Assembly: GCF_000092025.1 (NCBI RefSeq)
Contig: NC_003062.2
Location: 2,230,001 to 2,294,000 of the forward strand
Reading direction: 5' to 3'
Source: Agrobacterium fabrum str. C58
GTDB taxonomy: Bacteria > Pseudomonadota > Alphaproteobacteria > Rhizobiales > Rhizobiaceae
Length of the DNA: 64,000 bases
Shown in pieces: positions 25,792 to 34,843 of this stretch. The position numbers and the translations under genes were made by a program. The first letter of the stretch is position 1. Each line of letters starts with the position of its first letter. Under the pieces are notes generated by a model, which had not been told where the DNA came from, made no database searches, and saw only the letters and a program-made list of their open reading frames with translations.

Positions 25792-26949
25792 ATGATAGAC
25801 CGGATCACCGCTTTGATTCAGGCAGGTTTCAGCGCTATCGGCAAGGCTGCCGGTCTTCTCGTCGCATGGCTTTTATGGCCCTTCATGGCCGCGCATGGCT
25901 GGTACAGCGGCCGCAACTGGCTCATCAAGGGCCCAATTGCTCTGATCGCCATCCTGCTGGCCGGTTTCTACGGATATTTCGTCTGGCAAACCCAGGTCTG
26001 GACGAATTTCGATCCGGATTACATTTCCCGCTACAAACTTGCCGAACGCACCGTGCCCCCCGGACAGGAATTGCCGGCCGTAACTCCGGCTGCTGCCGCC
26101 GGCGCAACCGGTGTTGCAGCAAACACCTCCGCACCCGTGTGCCAGCGCTCGGCCATCGTGGATGCTGCCGTCGACCTTACCGACTTCAACGTCAACCAGA
26201 ATGCATGGATTTCCTCCATGCTGCTCTATCGCCTCGGCCTCTTTGGTATGGACTGGGACAGCACACCGTTTCTCGATAACAAGGCCTCGTTCCAGCGCGG
26301 CGTGAACCAGGCTGTGCGCCGCACCTCGGTGGAGCTGGTAGATACGCTCGGCCGCGTGCGCGGCACCTCGGGTATCAATAACAATCTCCAGGAAGCGCGT
26401 GGCAACATGCAGTTCAGCGAATATTCCTGGTATTTCGGCCTCGATCCCTTCGGCCCGAAGACGCCGACCCCCAGCTATTACCGCGCCGCAATCCGCAGCT
26501 TCCAGGCCTTCAACGGCGAACTCACCGCCTGCAAAGCCGTCTTCGATACCCGCGCCGACAACCTGATCCAGTTCATCGACCGTATCGCAGGCGATATCGG
26601 TTCCACGTCTGCAATTCTGCGCGAACGTTCGGAAAACTATAATGGCGGCTGGTTCGACACGCGTGCCGATGACCGCTTCTGGTTCGCCTATGGCCAGCTT
26701 TATGGTTATTACGGCGTGCTTTCCGCCGCCGGATCCGACTTTGCGCAGGTCATCCGCGAACGCAACCTGACCAACCTCTGGAACGACACGCTGTCGCAGA
26801 CCCGCGCGGCGCTGCGCATCCAGCCGGCCATCATTTCCAACGGCGAGGAAAGCGGCTGGCTCATGCCGTCGCACCTCGCCACCATGGGATTTTATGTTCT
26901 GCGGGTGCGCTCGAACCTCGTCGAGCTTCGCTCGGTTCTCGACCGTTGA
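25792..26949 (+). CDS. DUF2333 membrane-anchored protein
   Basis: The 385-residue protein has one N-terminal membrane helix (about residues 46-66, KGPIALIAILLAGFYGYFVW) and a large, probably periplasmic domain. Segments such as VDLTDFNVNQNAWISSMLLYRLGLFG, NLQEARGNMQFSEYSWYFG and ARADDRFWFAYGQLYGYYG-like text place it in DUF2333, a conserved proteobacterial family of unknown function. Its neighbours (pseudoazurin upstream, a convergent LuxR regulator downstream) give no hint of role. Confidence 0.85.
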   Translation: MIDRITALIQAGFSAIGKAAGLLVAWLLWPFMAAHGWYSGRNWLIKGPIALIAILLAGFYGYFVWQTQVWTNFDPDYISRYKLAERTVPPGQELPAVTPAAAAGATGVAANTSAPVCQRSAIVDAAVDLTDFNVNQNAWISSMLLYRLGLFGMDWDSTPFLDNKASFQRGVNQAVRRTSVELVDTLGRVRGTSGINNNLQEARGNMQFSEYSWYFGLDPFGPKTPTPSYYRAAIRSFQAFNGELTACKAVFDTRADNLIQFIDRIAGDIGSTSAILRERSENYNGGWFDTRADDRFWFAYGQLYGYYGVLSAAGSDFAQVIRERNLTNLWNDTLSQTRAALRIQPAIISNGEESGWLMPSHLATMGFYVLRVRSNLVELRSVLDR

Positions 26950-26978
26950 TAAGGAGGCCGGCCCGCTGTCCGGCCGGC

Positions 26979-27695
26979 TTACTCTATCAGCCGCAGACGG
27001 ATGGTCTTCGCCACCAGCTGTGTGCGGTTGACGCAATCGAGCTTGCGCATGGCGTTGTTCATGTAGGTATTGACCGTGTGCTCCGAGATGGAGAGAAGCT
27101 CGGCGATCTCCACCGAGGTCTTCCCCTGCGCCGTCCAGCGCACCACATCGAGCTCCCGCTTCGTCAAAGGCGACGGCCCTTTCGAAGCGACGCGGCAAAG
27201 GCGGTCATAGGTTTCCAGCGCATGCAGCGCGATCATGCAAAGTTCGTTCAGAGATGCCTGCGGCAGGGTATCGCGGTCGCCTGCGAAATTCATCAGATGC
27301 CGGTTTCCGGACATGCCATTCACCGGCACCATGAGACCGGACGTAATGCCCATGCTGCCCACCGAGTTCACCGCATCCACCAGCGATCCGCAGGCCATCT
27401 CCGGGTCTTCCAGCGACCAATATTGCGGCATCATCGATGAGGCGCCACGCTTGATGACCGGACAGTCCCCAAGCGCACCATCCTTGGTCATCGCATTCAC
27501 GACCCAGACCGGCAGGCTGCTTTCAACAACCAACGGCAAAGCAAAGGCGTTCTGTCCACCTGGTAACCTCAGGAGGGTCACATGGGCATAACCAAACGCA
27601 TGCATGACCTCCTGCAGCGCCTCCAGCCATTGGGATTTGTCGGCGGCGGCCGACAGATCCCGGCATAGTCTGGCCTGACGCTCCGTCTTCACCAT
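26979..27695 (-). CDS. LuxR-family regulator with an autoinducer-binding-like domain
   Basis: A 238-residue protein. The C-terminal GerE/LuxR helix-turn-helix is clear (LTKRELDVVRWTAQGKTSVE, then SEHTVNTYMNNAMRKL). The N-terminal 160 residues resemble the acyl-homoserine-lactone-binding domain in length and layout, but the hallmark Asp-Pro reads DCP and the canonical Trp/Tyr set is not obvious, so true AHL binding is doubtful. No luxI-type synthase lies nearby, making it an orphan (solo). A GC-rich hairpin at 26957-26978 may end this gene and DUF2333. Confidence 0.85.
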   Translation of the reverse strand: MVKTERQARLCRDLSAAADKSQWLEALQEVMHAFGYAHVTLLRLPGGQNAFALPLVVESSLPVWVVNAMTKDGALGDCPVIKRGASSMMPQYWSLEDPEMACGSLVDAVNSVGSMGITSGLMVPVNGMSGNRHLMNFAGDRDTLPQASLNELCMIALHALETYDRLCRVASKGPSPLTKRELDVVRWTAQGKTSVEIAELLSISEHTVNTYMNNAMRKLDCVNRTQLVAKTIRLRLIE

Positions 27696-27788
27696 TCACG
27701 CACCGCCGCCATACCGGGCTGGCCGGAGCAAAAAACACGCAAGCGGGTCAAACGGGGGGCGACCTTCATAACAAGCGGACCAACTGAC

Positions 27789-28310
27789 CTAAAGCACCTG
27801 TTTTTCAGACTTGTCCTTCGGCTTGGCCATCAGTTTTTCCAGAAAACCGAGCATGACCGCCGAAACGACAAAAGCCAGATGGATGATGGTGAACCACATC
27901 AACTGGCTGTCCGTATATTGACTGGCGTTGAGGAATATCTGCAGCAGATGGATCGACGAAATCGCCACGATCGATGACGCGACCTTGATCTTCAGGCTGC
28001 CCGAATCGAGCTTGCCGAGAAACGAAACCTCGTCATCCGCCTCATCGAAGCGGCTGACGAAATTCTCGTAGCCGGAGATCATCACCATGACGATCAGGCT
28101 GGCCACCAGCGCCGCATCGATCAGGCCGAGCATGGCAAGGATCATGTCCGATTCATCGTAGATGAAAACATTCTTCGCAACTTTGAGGAATTTCAGCGCG
28201 AAGGAGAAGGCATAAACCGCCAGTGCCGCGACGAGCCCGAGATAAAAGACGACGAGCAGCCAGCGGCTGGAGAGAATGATCCGCTCGACGAGCAGTTCAA
28301 GAGACTTCAT
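27789..28310 (-). CDS. YqhA-family (UPF0114) membrane protein
   Basis: The 173-residue protein has three or four membrane helices and follows the YqhA/TIGR00645 layout: ERIILSSRWLLVVFYLGL at the N-terminus, IDAALVASLIVMVMISGYEN in the middle and SSIVAISSIHLLQIFLN near the end. These are conserved inner-membrane proteins of unknown function. It is divergent from the heme receptor, with the 356-base regulatory region between them. Confidence 0.85.
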   Translation of the reverse strand: MKSLELLVERIILSSRWLLVVFYLGLVAALAVYAFSFALKFLKVAKNVFIYDESDMILAMLGLIDAALVASLIVMVMISGYENFVSRFDEADDEVSFLGKLDSGSLKIKVASSIVAISSIHLLQIFLNASQYTDSQLMWFTIIHLAFVVSAVMLGFLEKLMAKPKDKSEKQVL

Positions 28311-28504
28311 TTCCGTATCCGATTAATAATCTGTTTTGTATGGGGCACGTTTTTCTTTCGCCATGTAAACTGGCAGCGAATATCCTAGCAAGCGCCAATG
28401 TCGGGACTTTGACCACACTGCGGCCTTTTCGGCCCCGATCCGCCATTTTGGCCACGGCCTGACAACCGTAATATTTTTGCAACATACCCTTACGCTTTAA
28501 AACA

Positions 28505-28519
28505 TGATTCAAAAAGTCA
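28505..28519 (+). promoter_or_regulatory. iron-responsive (IRO/RirA-type) box upstream of the heme receptor
   Basis: TGA-TTCAAAAAG-TCA is an exact TGA-N9-TCA motif, the pattern described for the rhizobial iron regulator RirA. A TATAAT at 28522-28527 lies just downstream, so binding would overlap the promoter and block transcription when iron is plentiful. Confidence 0.6.
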
Positions 28520-28600
28520 TATATAATATGTTGACAGTGATCGTCATGTTTTTTAGTCCTCGCCTATCGGCTTGCCCGTAACACATCAGACCATGTCCAG

Positions 28601-28632
28601 CCGCGCTTGAGCGCGGCGCGTTTTTGCGCGCC
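28601..28632 (+). promoter_or_regulatory. two mutually exclusive hairpins in the heme-receptor 5' UTR
   Basis: CCGCGC-TTGA-GCGCGG (28601-28616) and GGCGCG-TTTTTG-CGCGCC (28615-28632) share bases 28615-28616. The first is followed by CGCGTTTTT, so it resembles a short intrinsic terminator; the second would disrupt it. The ATG is 35 bases downstream. Confidence 0.4.
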
Positions 28633-28666
28633 GTGGCTTCTTTGCGCGCATATCCGGGGGTATTTA

Positions 28667-30907
28667 ATGTCCATCTCGCGCACACATTCCGCGCTGCTTT
28701 TGTGCACTGCCATTTCTCTTCTTCCCCTTGCCGGGCCTGCGCGAGCGCAGGATGCCGCTTCGCAGGAAAACGGCACGACCACGCTCGAAAAGATCGTGGT
28801 GAAAGGCAAACGCGTCAAAAGCGCCAACGCCGCAGCAGATACGCCGCTGGCAAGCCAGACGACGGCAGAGGACATCCGCAAGAAGGACATTGGCAGCATA
28901 AAGGATCTCGGAAACACCACCGAACCGGGCGTCGACTATGTGGATTCCAAGCCGGGTCGTCCGGGCGGATTGTTCATTCGAGGCCTCGGCGGCGCCCGTG
29001 TCGTGACGCTGATCGACAATATTCCCGTTCCCTATTTCAACAATTTCGCCCGTCAGGGCCAGGCCACGACCACCCTTAGCGACACGAGTTCGAGCTTTGA
29101 TTTCTCATCGCTTTCGTCTGTAGACGTGGTGCGCGGCGCCGATTCCAGCCGCATCGGCTCGGGCGCACTCGGTGGCGCGCTGGTGCTGCGCACGCTCGAG
29201 CCGGAAGACCTGATCGGCGAAGGCAAGGATTGGGGTGGCGTCGCCAAAACCAGCTATGACAGCGAAGACCGAAGCGTCGGCGGATCGCTCGCCGTCGCCA
29301 AGAAGATCGAGAACACCTCGGTCCTGTTCCAGGGCTCCTATAAGCGCGGCAATGAGACGGACAACAGGGGCACGGCGGATATCTACGGAACGCGCCGCAC
29401 CAAGCCCAACCCTGCCGACACCTATGAAAGCAACCTGATGTTCAAGATCCGCCAGGATCTGGAAGGTGGCCACCGCATCGGCCTGACGGCCGAGCGTTAT
29501 TCGCTCAGAAACCGCAGCGACATGAAGACGCTGCAAGGCGTCAGCGTCTCGGGTTCGACCTACCGTATCGGCGACTACCGGGGTTATGAGGATACCGAGC
29601 GCGACCGTGTATCGCTCGATTACGAATACGAGGCTCCCTCGACCGATGGCGTGATCGATGCCGCTAATCTCTCGCTTTACTGGACACGTCTGTCCAAGGA
29701 ATCCGGCGCCGGCGACCGCCTGACCAACAATTCGCTCTACATCCGCGAAGACAGCATGCGCAACAGCGCATTCGGCATCGTCGGCGGCCTCGAATCCGGT
29801 TTCGAGCTTGGCGGCGTGCAGCATACGGTCCGTTTCGGCGGCAACGCCATGACGACCGATTTCAGCCAGGAGCTTTTCGCCAACACGGCCGGAGTGACGT
29901 CGTCATCGCAGTCGGACATGCCTGATGTGAGCGGCAAGAGCCTCGGCCTTTATCTCGATGACGAGATCGCCTTCGGCAACGGTTTCCGCCTGACCCCCGG
30001 CCTGCGCTTCGATTCCTACGATTACGATCCTGACGGTTCCGTATCCAGCAACAGCGGTTACCGAACCTTCGGCCTGCCGAGCGGCAATAGCGGCTCGCGC
30101 TTCTCGCCGAAACTGCTTGCAACCTATGACGTCACGCCGGAACTGCAGCTCTTCGCACAGTGGTCGATGGCCTATCGCGCCCCCACGATCAACGAACTGT
30201 ATCTGAACTTCTCGAACATCAGCTCCGGTTACGCCGTTGTCGGCAACTCCGCCCTCAATCCCGAGACCAGCAATGGTTTCGAAATCGGCGCGAACTATGC
30301 ATCCGGCGACCTGACGGGGAGCCTGACGCTGTTCCACAACAAATACAAGGACTTCATCGAGCAATATACCACCTCGACGACACTGTTCCCCGGCTTCGGC
30401 GGCAGGGGCAATGGCTCGCTCTTCACCTATCGCAACCGTAACAATGTCGAAATCTCCGGTGTCGAAGCCAAGGTCCGCAAGGAACTGGCGAATGGCTTCT
30501 TCGCGCATGCTTCGCTGGCTTATGCCTATGGCAAGGATACCGACACCAACGAGTTCATCCGCACGGTGGCGCCGTTCAAGTCGATCCTTGGCGTCGGCTA
30601 CGCACAGGAGGTCTGGGGCACGGAACTGACCGGCGTCTTCTCATCCGGCATGCGGGACGACGGGGTGGCCAGCACTTTCGATGCCCCCGGCTACGGCGTC
30701 TTCAACCTGACCGGCTGGTGGGAGCCGGAACAGACCAAGGGTCTGCGCATCCAGGCGGGTGTCTACAACCTGTTCGACAGGAAATACTGGAATGGGGTCG
30801 GCGTCCGCGACGTGAACCCGAATTCTGTCAGCACCGTCAACCAGCCGGTCGATTTCTACACGGAAGCGGGCCGCACCTTCAAAATCTCCCTCACCCAGAA
30901 GTTCTAA
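28667..30907 (+). CDS. hmuR: TonB-dependent outer-membrane heme/hemoglobin receptor
   Basis: A 746-residue precursor with a signal peptide (ending PARAQ), a TonB box/plug domain (LEKIVVKGKRV, then the plug SSVDVVRGADSSRIGSGALGG) and a 22-strand barrel ending in a terminal Phe (FKISLTQKF). The barrel has YRAPTINELYLNF and NSALNPETSNGFEIG where heme receptors have FRAP and NPNL motifs, so it fits the hemoglobin/transferrin/lactoferrin receptor family (HmuR/ShmR in rhizobia). It imports heme iron with TonB energy. The upstream IRO box supports iron repression. No hmuSTUV or hmuP gene is adjacent. Confidence 0.88.
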   Translation: MSISRTHSALLLCTAISLLPLAGPARAQDAASQENGTTTLEKIVVKGKRVKSANAAADTPLASQTTAEDIRKKDIGSIKDLGNTTEPGVDYVDSKPGRPGGLFIRGLGGARVVTLIDNIPVPYFNNFARQGQATTTLSDTSSSFDFSSLSSVDVVRGADSSRIGSGALGGALVLRTLEPEDLIGEGKDWGGVAKTSYDSEDRSVGGSLAVAKKIENTSVLFQGSYKRGNETDNRGTADIYGTRRTKPNPADTYESNLMFKIRQDLEGGHRIGLTAERYSLRNRSDMKTLQGVSVSGSTYRIGDYRGYEDTERDRVSLDYEYEAPSTDGVIDAANLSLYWTRLSKESGAGDRLTNNSLYIREDSMRNSAFGIVGGLESGFELGGVQHTVRFGGNAMTTDFSQELFANTAGVTSSSQSDMPDVSGKSLGLYLDDEIAFGNGFRLTPGLRFDSYDYDPDGSVSSNSGYRTFGLPSGNSGSRFSPKLLATYDVTPELQLFAQWSMAYRAPTINELYLNFSNISSGYAVVGNSALNPETSNGFEIGANYASGDLTGSLTLFHNKYKDFIEQYTTSTTLFPGFGGRGNGSLFTYRNRNNVEISGVEAKVRKELANGFFAHASLAYAYGKDTDTNEFIRTVAPFKSILGVGYAQEVWGTELTGVFSSGMRDDGVASTFDAPGYGVFNLTGWWEPEQTKGLRIQAGVYNLFDRKYWNGVGVRDVNPNSVSTVNQPVDFYTEAGRTFKISLTQKF

Positions 30908-30932
30908 ATCCGGGCAAAAAATCATCTCCAGT

Positions 30933-30958
30933 GGGCGGCCCCAGGGTCGCCCTTTTTT
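30933..30958 (+). terminator. terminator of the heme-receptor gene
   Basis: An 8-bp stem (30933-30940 with 30945-30952, one G-T pair) and a run of six T residues begin 26 bases after the stop codon. Confidence 0.85.
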
Positions 30959-30959
30959 G

Positions 30960-31862
30960 TCAGCGGCAATAGAGATAGCCGCCTTTTCGCTCCAGCACGT
31001 CGAGATGCAGGTGATCCTGATGGGTGGCGTCGCTGCCGGGCGAGAGAACCGTTCGGAAAAACAGGCAGGCGGCAGCGGTGATGGTGCGCTGGAAGGCACC
31101 TTCCGGCGTCCCGTCCTCACCGCGCGGTTTCATCACCAGCGGTTCGCCCTTGTCGAAAGCGATCGTGGAAATATCCACCGCATTGCCCTTGGCATGCTCG
31201 GAAATCTTGCCCGTTTCGGCACTGTTGCGGTTGCGGCAGATGTAGGTCGAGGCGTTGGCAATGGCCGTCACCTTTTTCTCCGGCATCGCAAGCGCCGCCG
31301 CCGGCAGCATCATCTCCTTGGTCCAGCGGGAAAGGGCAAGCGCGGTTTCGCAGCGCATGATGCCTGATGGTTCGAGCTTGATGCCGGGCAGAACTACGGA
31401 AAGCTCGACAGGCGCTTCGATGCCACAGCCCTGCTCCTCGTCGCGGATGGGCTCAAGCTTTTTGAACTCCGCGCCAATCTCCTTCAATGCGCCAAGGCAG
31501 GCCTGAAGTGCCGCGGGGTCTTCCGGCTTTACCGGTTCTCGCGGCATCTCGGGTTTTGCCGCCTCGTCAGCCGGTTTTTGCTGTTCCGCGCCGTCCTTGC
31601 CCTCGCCTTCCATTTTAGGATCATCAGAACCTTTCTCAGCGGGTGGCTTTTCAGCATCCGGTTTCTGCTCGTCCGGAACCTGGGGCTTCGGGGCCGGTTT
31701 CGGCGCTTCAACCGGGGTCTGTTGCTTTTCCTCCGCCGGCTTTTCTGGGGTGGAGGATTGCCCCTCGCCCGGTTTGGGCTGCGGCACCGGCACCTGCGAC
31801 GGCGGTTCGGAAGCGGAAATCAAGGCGAGGCTGGCTACCAGAAGACACAGGCGATGAAGCAT
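30960..31862 (-). CDS. extensin-like protein with a peptidase M15-like C-terminal domain
   Basis: The 300-residue protein has a hydrophobic N-terminal signal, a long Pro/Glu/Lys-rich low-complexity stretch (about residues 20-110) and a C-terminal extensin-like domain. In the latter, SEHAKGNAVDIS and THQDHLHLDV reproduce the His/Asp/His metal sites of the peptidase M15/VanY fold, so it may act on peptidoglycan in the periplasm. Several Cys (ACLGAL, GCGIEAP, YICRN, ACLFFR, YCR) may form disulfides. Convergent with the heme receptor. Confidence 0.85.
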   Translation of the reverse strand: MLHRLCLLVASLALISASEPPSQVPVPQPKPGEGQSSTPEKPAEEKQQTPVEAPKPAPKPQVPDEQKPDAEKPPAEKGSDDPKMEGEGKDGAEQQKPADEAAKPEMPREPVKPEDPAALQACLGALKEIGAEFKKLEPIRDEEQGCGIEAPVELSVVLPGIKLEPSGIMRCETALALSRWTKEMMLPAAALAMPEKKVTAIANASTYICRNRNSAETGKISEHAKGNAVDISTIAFDKGEPLVMKPRGEDGTPEGAFQRTITAAACLFFRTVLSPGSDATHQDHLHLDVLERKGGYLYCR

Positions 31863-31942
31863 TATACGGGGTACTCCTGACCGTTTCGGCAGGAGGGCAA
31901 CGCCTTAGCGACAGGTAAGGTTCATTCCCTCACCGAAATCCG

Positions 31943-31971
31943 CTTGCCAAGGCGGATCGTGCACGCTAACA
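31943..31971 (+). promoter_or_regulatory. promoter of the trp leader
   Basis: CTTGCC (31943-31948) and CTAACA (31966-31971) are 17 bases apart. Eight bases separate the -10 from the trpL ATG, which fits transcription starting at the AUG itself, as described for trpL of Sinorhizobium meliloti. Confidence 0.6.
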
Positions 31972-31979
31972 ATTTTCCC

Positions 31980-32039
31980 ATGAATATCGTGTCTAAGAAC
32001 ATTGCTAACTGGTGGTGGAGCAGCTTTTTGCGGCCTTGA
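31980..32039 (+). CDS. trpL: tryptophan leader peptide
   Basis: A 19-residue peptide with three consecutive Trp codons (NIANWWWSSF), located 105 bases before trpE(G). Ribosome stalling at the Trp codons under tryptophan shortage prevents the downstream terminator from forming. No ribosome site precedes the ATG, consistent with a leaderless start. In Sinorhizobium the attenuated transcript is a trans-acting small RNA (rnTrpL), and the peptide has also been given a regulatory role; the same may hold here. Confidence 0.9.
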   Translation: MNIVSKNIANWWWSSFLRP

Positions 32040-32064
32040 CCAGTCATGTCTTCAGACAAAGTCC

Positions 32065-32096
32065 AAGCCGCCCGAATTTTCAGGCGGCTTTTTTGT
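32065..32096 (+). terminator. trp attenuator terminator
   Basis: A perfect 8-bp stem (AAGCCGCC / GGCGGCTT, 32065-32072 and 32083-32090) is followed by TTTTTTG and lies between trpL and trpE(G). Confidence 0.9.
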
Positions 32097-32144
32097 TATT
32101 ATGCCGCCTGTCATCGGGCCTGAACAACAGGAAGTACGAGAGAA

Positions 32145-34334
32145 ATGGTAACGATCATTCAGGATGACGGAGCGGAGACCTACGAGACGAAAGGCGGCAT
32201 CCAGGTCAGCCGAAAGCGCCGGCCCACCGATTATGCCAACGCCATCGATAATTACATCGAAAAGCTTGATTCCCATCGCGGCGCGGTTTTTTCGTCCAAC
32301 TATGAATATCCGGGCCGTTACACCCGCTGGGATACGGCCATCGTCGATCCGCCGCTCGGCATTTCCTGTTTTGGCCGCAAGATGTGGATCGAAGCCTATA
32401 ATGGCCGCGGCGAAGTGCTGCTCGATTTCATTACGGAAAAGCTGAAGGCGACACCCGATCTCACCCTCGGCGCTTCCTCGACCCGCCGGCTCGATCTTAC
32501 CGTCAACGAACCGGACCGTGTCTTCACCGAAGAAGAACGCTCGAAAATCCCGACGGTCTTCACCGCTCTCAGAGCCATCGTCGACCTCTTCTATTCGAGC
32601 GCGGATTCGGCCATCGGCCTGTTCGGTGCCTTCGGTTACGATCTCGCCTTCCAGTTCGACGCGATCAAGCTTTCGCTGGCGCGTCCGGAAGACCAGCGTG
32701 ACATGGTGCTGTTTCTGCCCGATGAAATCCTCGTCGTTGATCACTATTCCGCCAAGGCCTGGATCGACCGTTACGATTTCGAGAAGGACGGCATGACGAC
32801 GGACGGCAAATCCTCCGACATTACCCCCGATCCCTTCAAGACCACCGATACCATCCCGCCCAAGGGCGATCACCGTCCCGGCGAATATTCCGAGCTTGTG
32901 GTGAAGGCCAAGGAAAGCTTCCGCCGCGGCGACCTGTTCGAGGTCGTTCCCGGCCAGAAATTCATGGAGCGTTGCGAAAGCAATCCGTCGGCGATTTCCC
33001 GCCGCCTGAAGGCGATCAACCCGTCGCCCTATTCCTTCTTCATCAATCTCGGCGATCAGGAATATCTGGTCGGCGCCTCGCCGGAAATGTTCGTGCGCGT
33101 CTCCGGCCGTCGCATCGAGACCTGCCCGATATCAGGCACCATCAAGCGCGGCGACGATCCGATTGCCGACAGCGAGCAGATTTTGAAACTGCTCAACTCG
33201 AAAAAGGACGAATCCGAACTGACCATGTGCTCGGACGTGGACCGCAACGACAAGAGCCGCGTCTGCGAGCCGGGTTCGGTGAAGGTCATTGGCCGCCGCC
33301 AGATCGAGATGTATTCACGCCTCATCCACACCGTCGATCACATCGAAGGCCGCCTGCGCGACGATATGGACGCCTTTGACGGTTTCCTCAGCCACGCCTG
33401 GGCCGTCACCGTCACCGGTGCACCAAAGCTGTGGGCCATGCGCTTCATCGAAGGTCATGAAAAGAGCCCGCGCGCCTGGTATGGCGGTGCGATCGGCATG
33501 GTCGGCTTCAACGGCGACATGAATACCGGCCTGACGCTGCGCACCATCCGGATCAAGGACGGTATTGCCGAAGTGCGCGCCGGCGCGACCCTGCTCAATG
33601 ATTCCAACCCGCAGGAAGAAGAAGCCGAAACCGAACTGAAGGCCTCCGCCATGATATCAGCCATTCGTGACGCAAAAGGCACCAACTCTGCCGCCACCAA
33701 GCGTGATGCCGCCAAAGTCGGCACCGGCGTCAAGATCCTGCTCGTCGACCACGAAGACAGCTTCGTGCACACGCTGGCGAATTATTTCCGCCAGACGGGC
33801 GCGACGGTCTCGACCGTCAGATCACCGGTCGCAGCCGACGTGTTCGATCGCTTCCAGCCGGACCTCGTTGTCCTGTCGCCCGGACCCGGCAGCCCGACGG
33901 ATTTCGACTGCAAGGCAACGATCAAGGCCGCCCGCGCCCGCGATCTGCCGATCTTCGGCGTTTGCCTCGGTCTGCAGGCATTGGCAGAAGCCTATGGCGG
34001 CGAGCTGCGCCAGCTTGCTGTGCCCATGCACGGCAAGCCTTCGCGCATCCGCGTGCTGGAACCCGGCCTCGTCTTCTCCGGTCTCGGCAAGGAAGTCACG
34101 GTCGGTCGTTACCATTCGATCTTCGCCGATCCCGCCACCCTGCCGCGTGATTTCATCATCACCGCAGAAAGCGAGGACGGCACGATCATGGGCATCGAAC
34201 ACGCCAAGGAACCGGTGGCCGCCGTTCAGTTCCACCCGGAATCGATCATGACGCTCGGACAGGACGCGGGCATGCGGATGATCGAGAATGTCGTGGTGCA
34301 TCTGACCCGCAAGGCGAAGACCAAGGCCGCGTGA
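32145..34334 (+). CDS. trpE: fused anthranilate synthase TrpE(G)
   Basis: The 729-residue protein joins the aminase TrpE (residues 1 to about 520) and the glutamine amidotransferase TrpG, the fusion typical of Rhizobiaceae. TrpE features include [31 protein letters not shown] and [19 protein letters not shown]. TrpG shows [18 protein letters not shown], the nucleophile elbow GVCLGLQAL, and QFHPESIMT with catalytic His-Glu. It converts chorismate and glutamine to anthranilate. The trpL attenuator controls it. Confidence 0.97.
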   Translation: MVTIIQDDGAETYETKGGIQVSRKRRPTDYANAIDNYIEKLDSHRGAVFSSNYEYPGRYTRWDTAIVDPPLGISCFGRKMWIEAYNGRGEVLLDFITEKLKATPDLTLGASSTRRLDLTVNEPDRVFTEEERSKIPTVFTALRAIVDLFYSSADSAIGLFGAFGYDLAFQFDAIKLSLARPEDQRDMVLFLPDEILVVDHYSAKAWIDRYDFEKDGMTTDGKSSDITPDPFKTTDTIPPKGDHRPGEYSELVVKAKESFRRGDLFEVVPGQKFMERCESNPSAISRRLKAINPSPYSFFINLGDQEYLVGASPEMFVRVSGRRIETCPISGTIKRGDDPIADSEQILKLLNSKKDESELTMCSDVDRNDKSRVCEPGSVKVIGRRQIEMYSRLIHTVDHIEGRLRDDMDAFDGFLSHAWAVTVTGAPKLWAMRFIEGHEKSPRAWYGGAIGMVGFNGDMNTGLTLRTIRIKDGIAEVRAGATLLNDSNPQEEEAETELKASAMISAIRDAKGTNSAATKRDAAKVGTGVKILLVDHEDSFVHTLANYFRQTGATVSTVRSPVAADVFDRFQPDLVVLSPGPGSPTDFDCKATIKAARARDLPIFGVCLGLQALAEAYGGELRQLAVPMHGKPSRIRVLEPGLVFSGLGKEVTVGRYHSIFADPATLPRDFIITAESEDGTIMGIEHAKEPVAAVQFHPESIMTLGQDAGMRMIENVVVHLTRKAKTKAA

Positions 34335-34843
34335 TGGCGCTCGATGACACGGTTACCATTAAGCCTATCCGGGCGGAGCACGTTGAAAGCTTTCATCGTG
34401 CTCTCGATGCAGTGTCGCGTGAGCGGAAATATCTGAGCTTTCTGGAGGCGCCACCGCTCGAAGCGGTGCGCGCCTTCGTTCTCGACATGATCGAAAACGA
34501 CCATCCGCAATTCGTGGCGATTGCGGATGGCGACGTGATCGGCTGGTGCGATATTCGCCGCCAGGACAGAGCGACCCGCGCCCATTGCGGCACGCTCGGC
34601 ATGGGCATCCTGCCTGCCTATCGTAACAAGGGACTGGGCGCGCGGCTGATGCGGCGGACACTCGATGCCGCCCACGAATTCGGGCTGCATCGCATTGAAC
34701 TGAGCGTGCACGCGGACAACGCCAGAGCCATTGCGCTTTATGAAAAGATCGGCTTTGCGCATGAGGGCCGGGCCCGCGATGCCGTTTCGATCGACGGGCA
34801 CTATATCGACAGTCTGAACATGGCGATCATCTTCGGCAACTAA
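34334..34843 (+). CDS. GNAT-family N-acetyltransferase coupled to trpE(G)
   Basis: A 169-residue acetyltransferase: GMGILPAYRNKGLGARLMRR holds the acetyl-CoA loop and DNARAIALYEKIGFAHEGRARD the last strands, similar to the RimI/YhbS group. The ATG at 34334 overlaps the trpE(G) TGA by one base, so it is co-transcribed and probably translated by re-initiation under the same Trp attenuation. The substrate is unknown. Its end overlaps the convergent HD-GYP gene by 4 bases. Confidence 0.85.
   Translation: MALDDTVTIKPIRAEHVESFHRALDAVSRERKYLSFLEAPPLEAVRAFVLDMIENDHPQFVAIADGDVIGWCDIRRQDRATRAHCGTLGMGILPAYRNKGLGARLMRRTLDAAHEFGLHRIELSVHADNARAIALYEKIGFAHEGRARDAVSIDGHYIDSLNMAIIFGN

Noticed and set aside
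25873..27198. 441-residue minus-strand frame over DUF2333
   Set aside because: Shadow of the DUF2333 gene; no family similarity.
26979..27695. quorum-sensing luxI partner for the LuxR-type regulator
   Set aside because: No autoinducer synthase gene is present near it, and the AHL-binding signature is imperfect.
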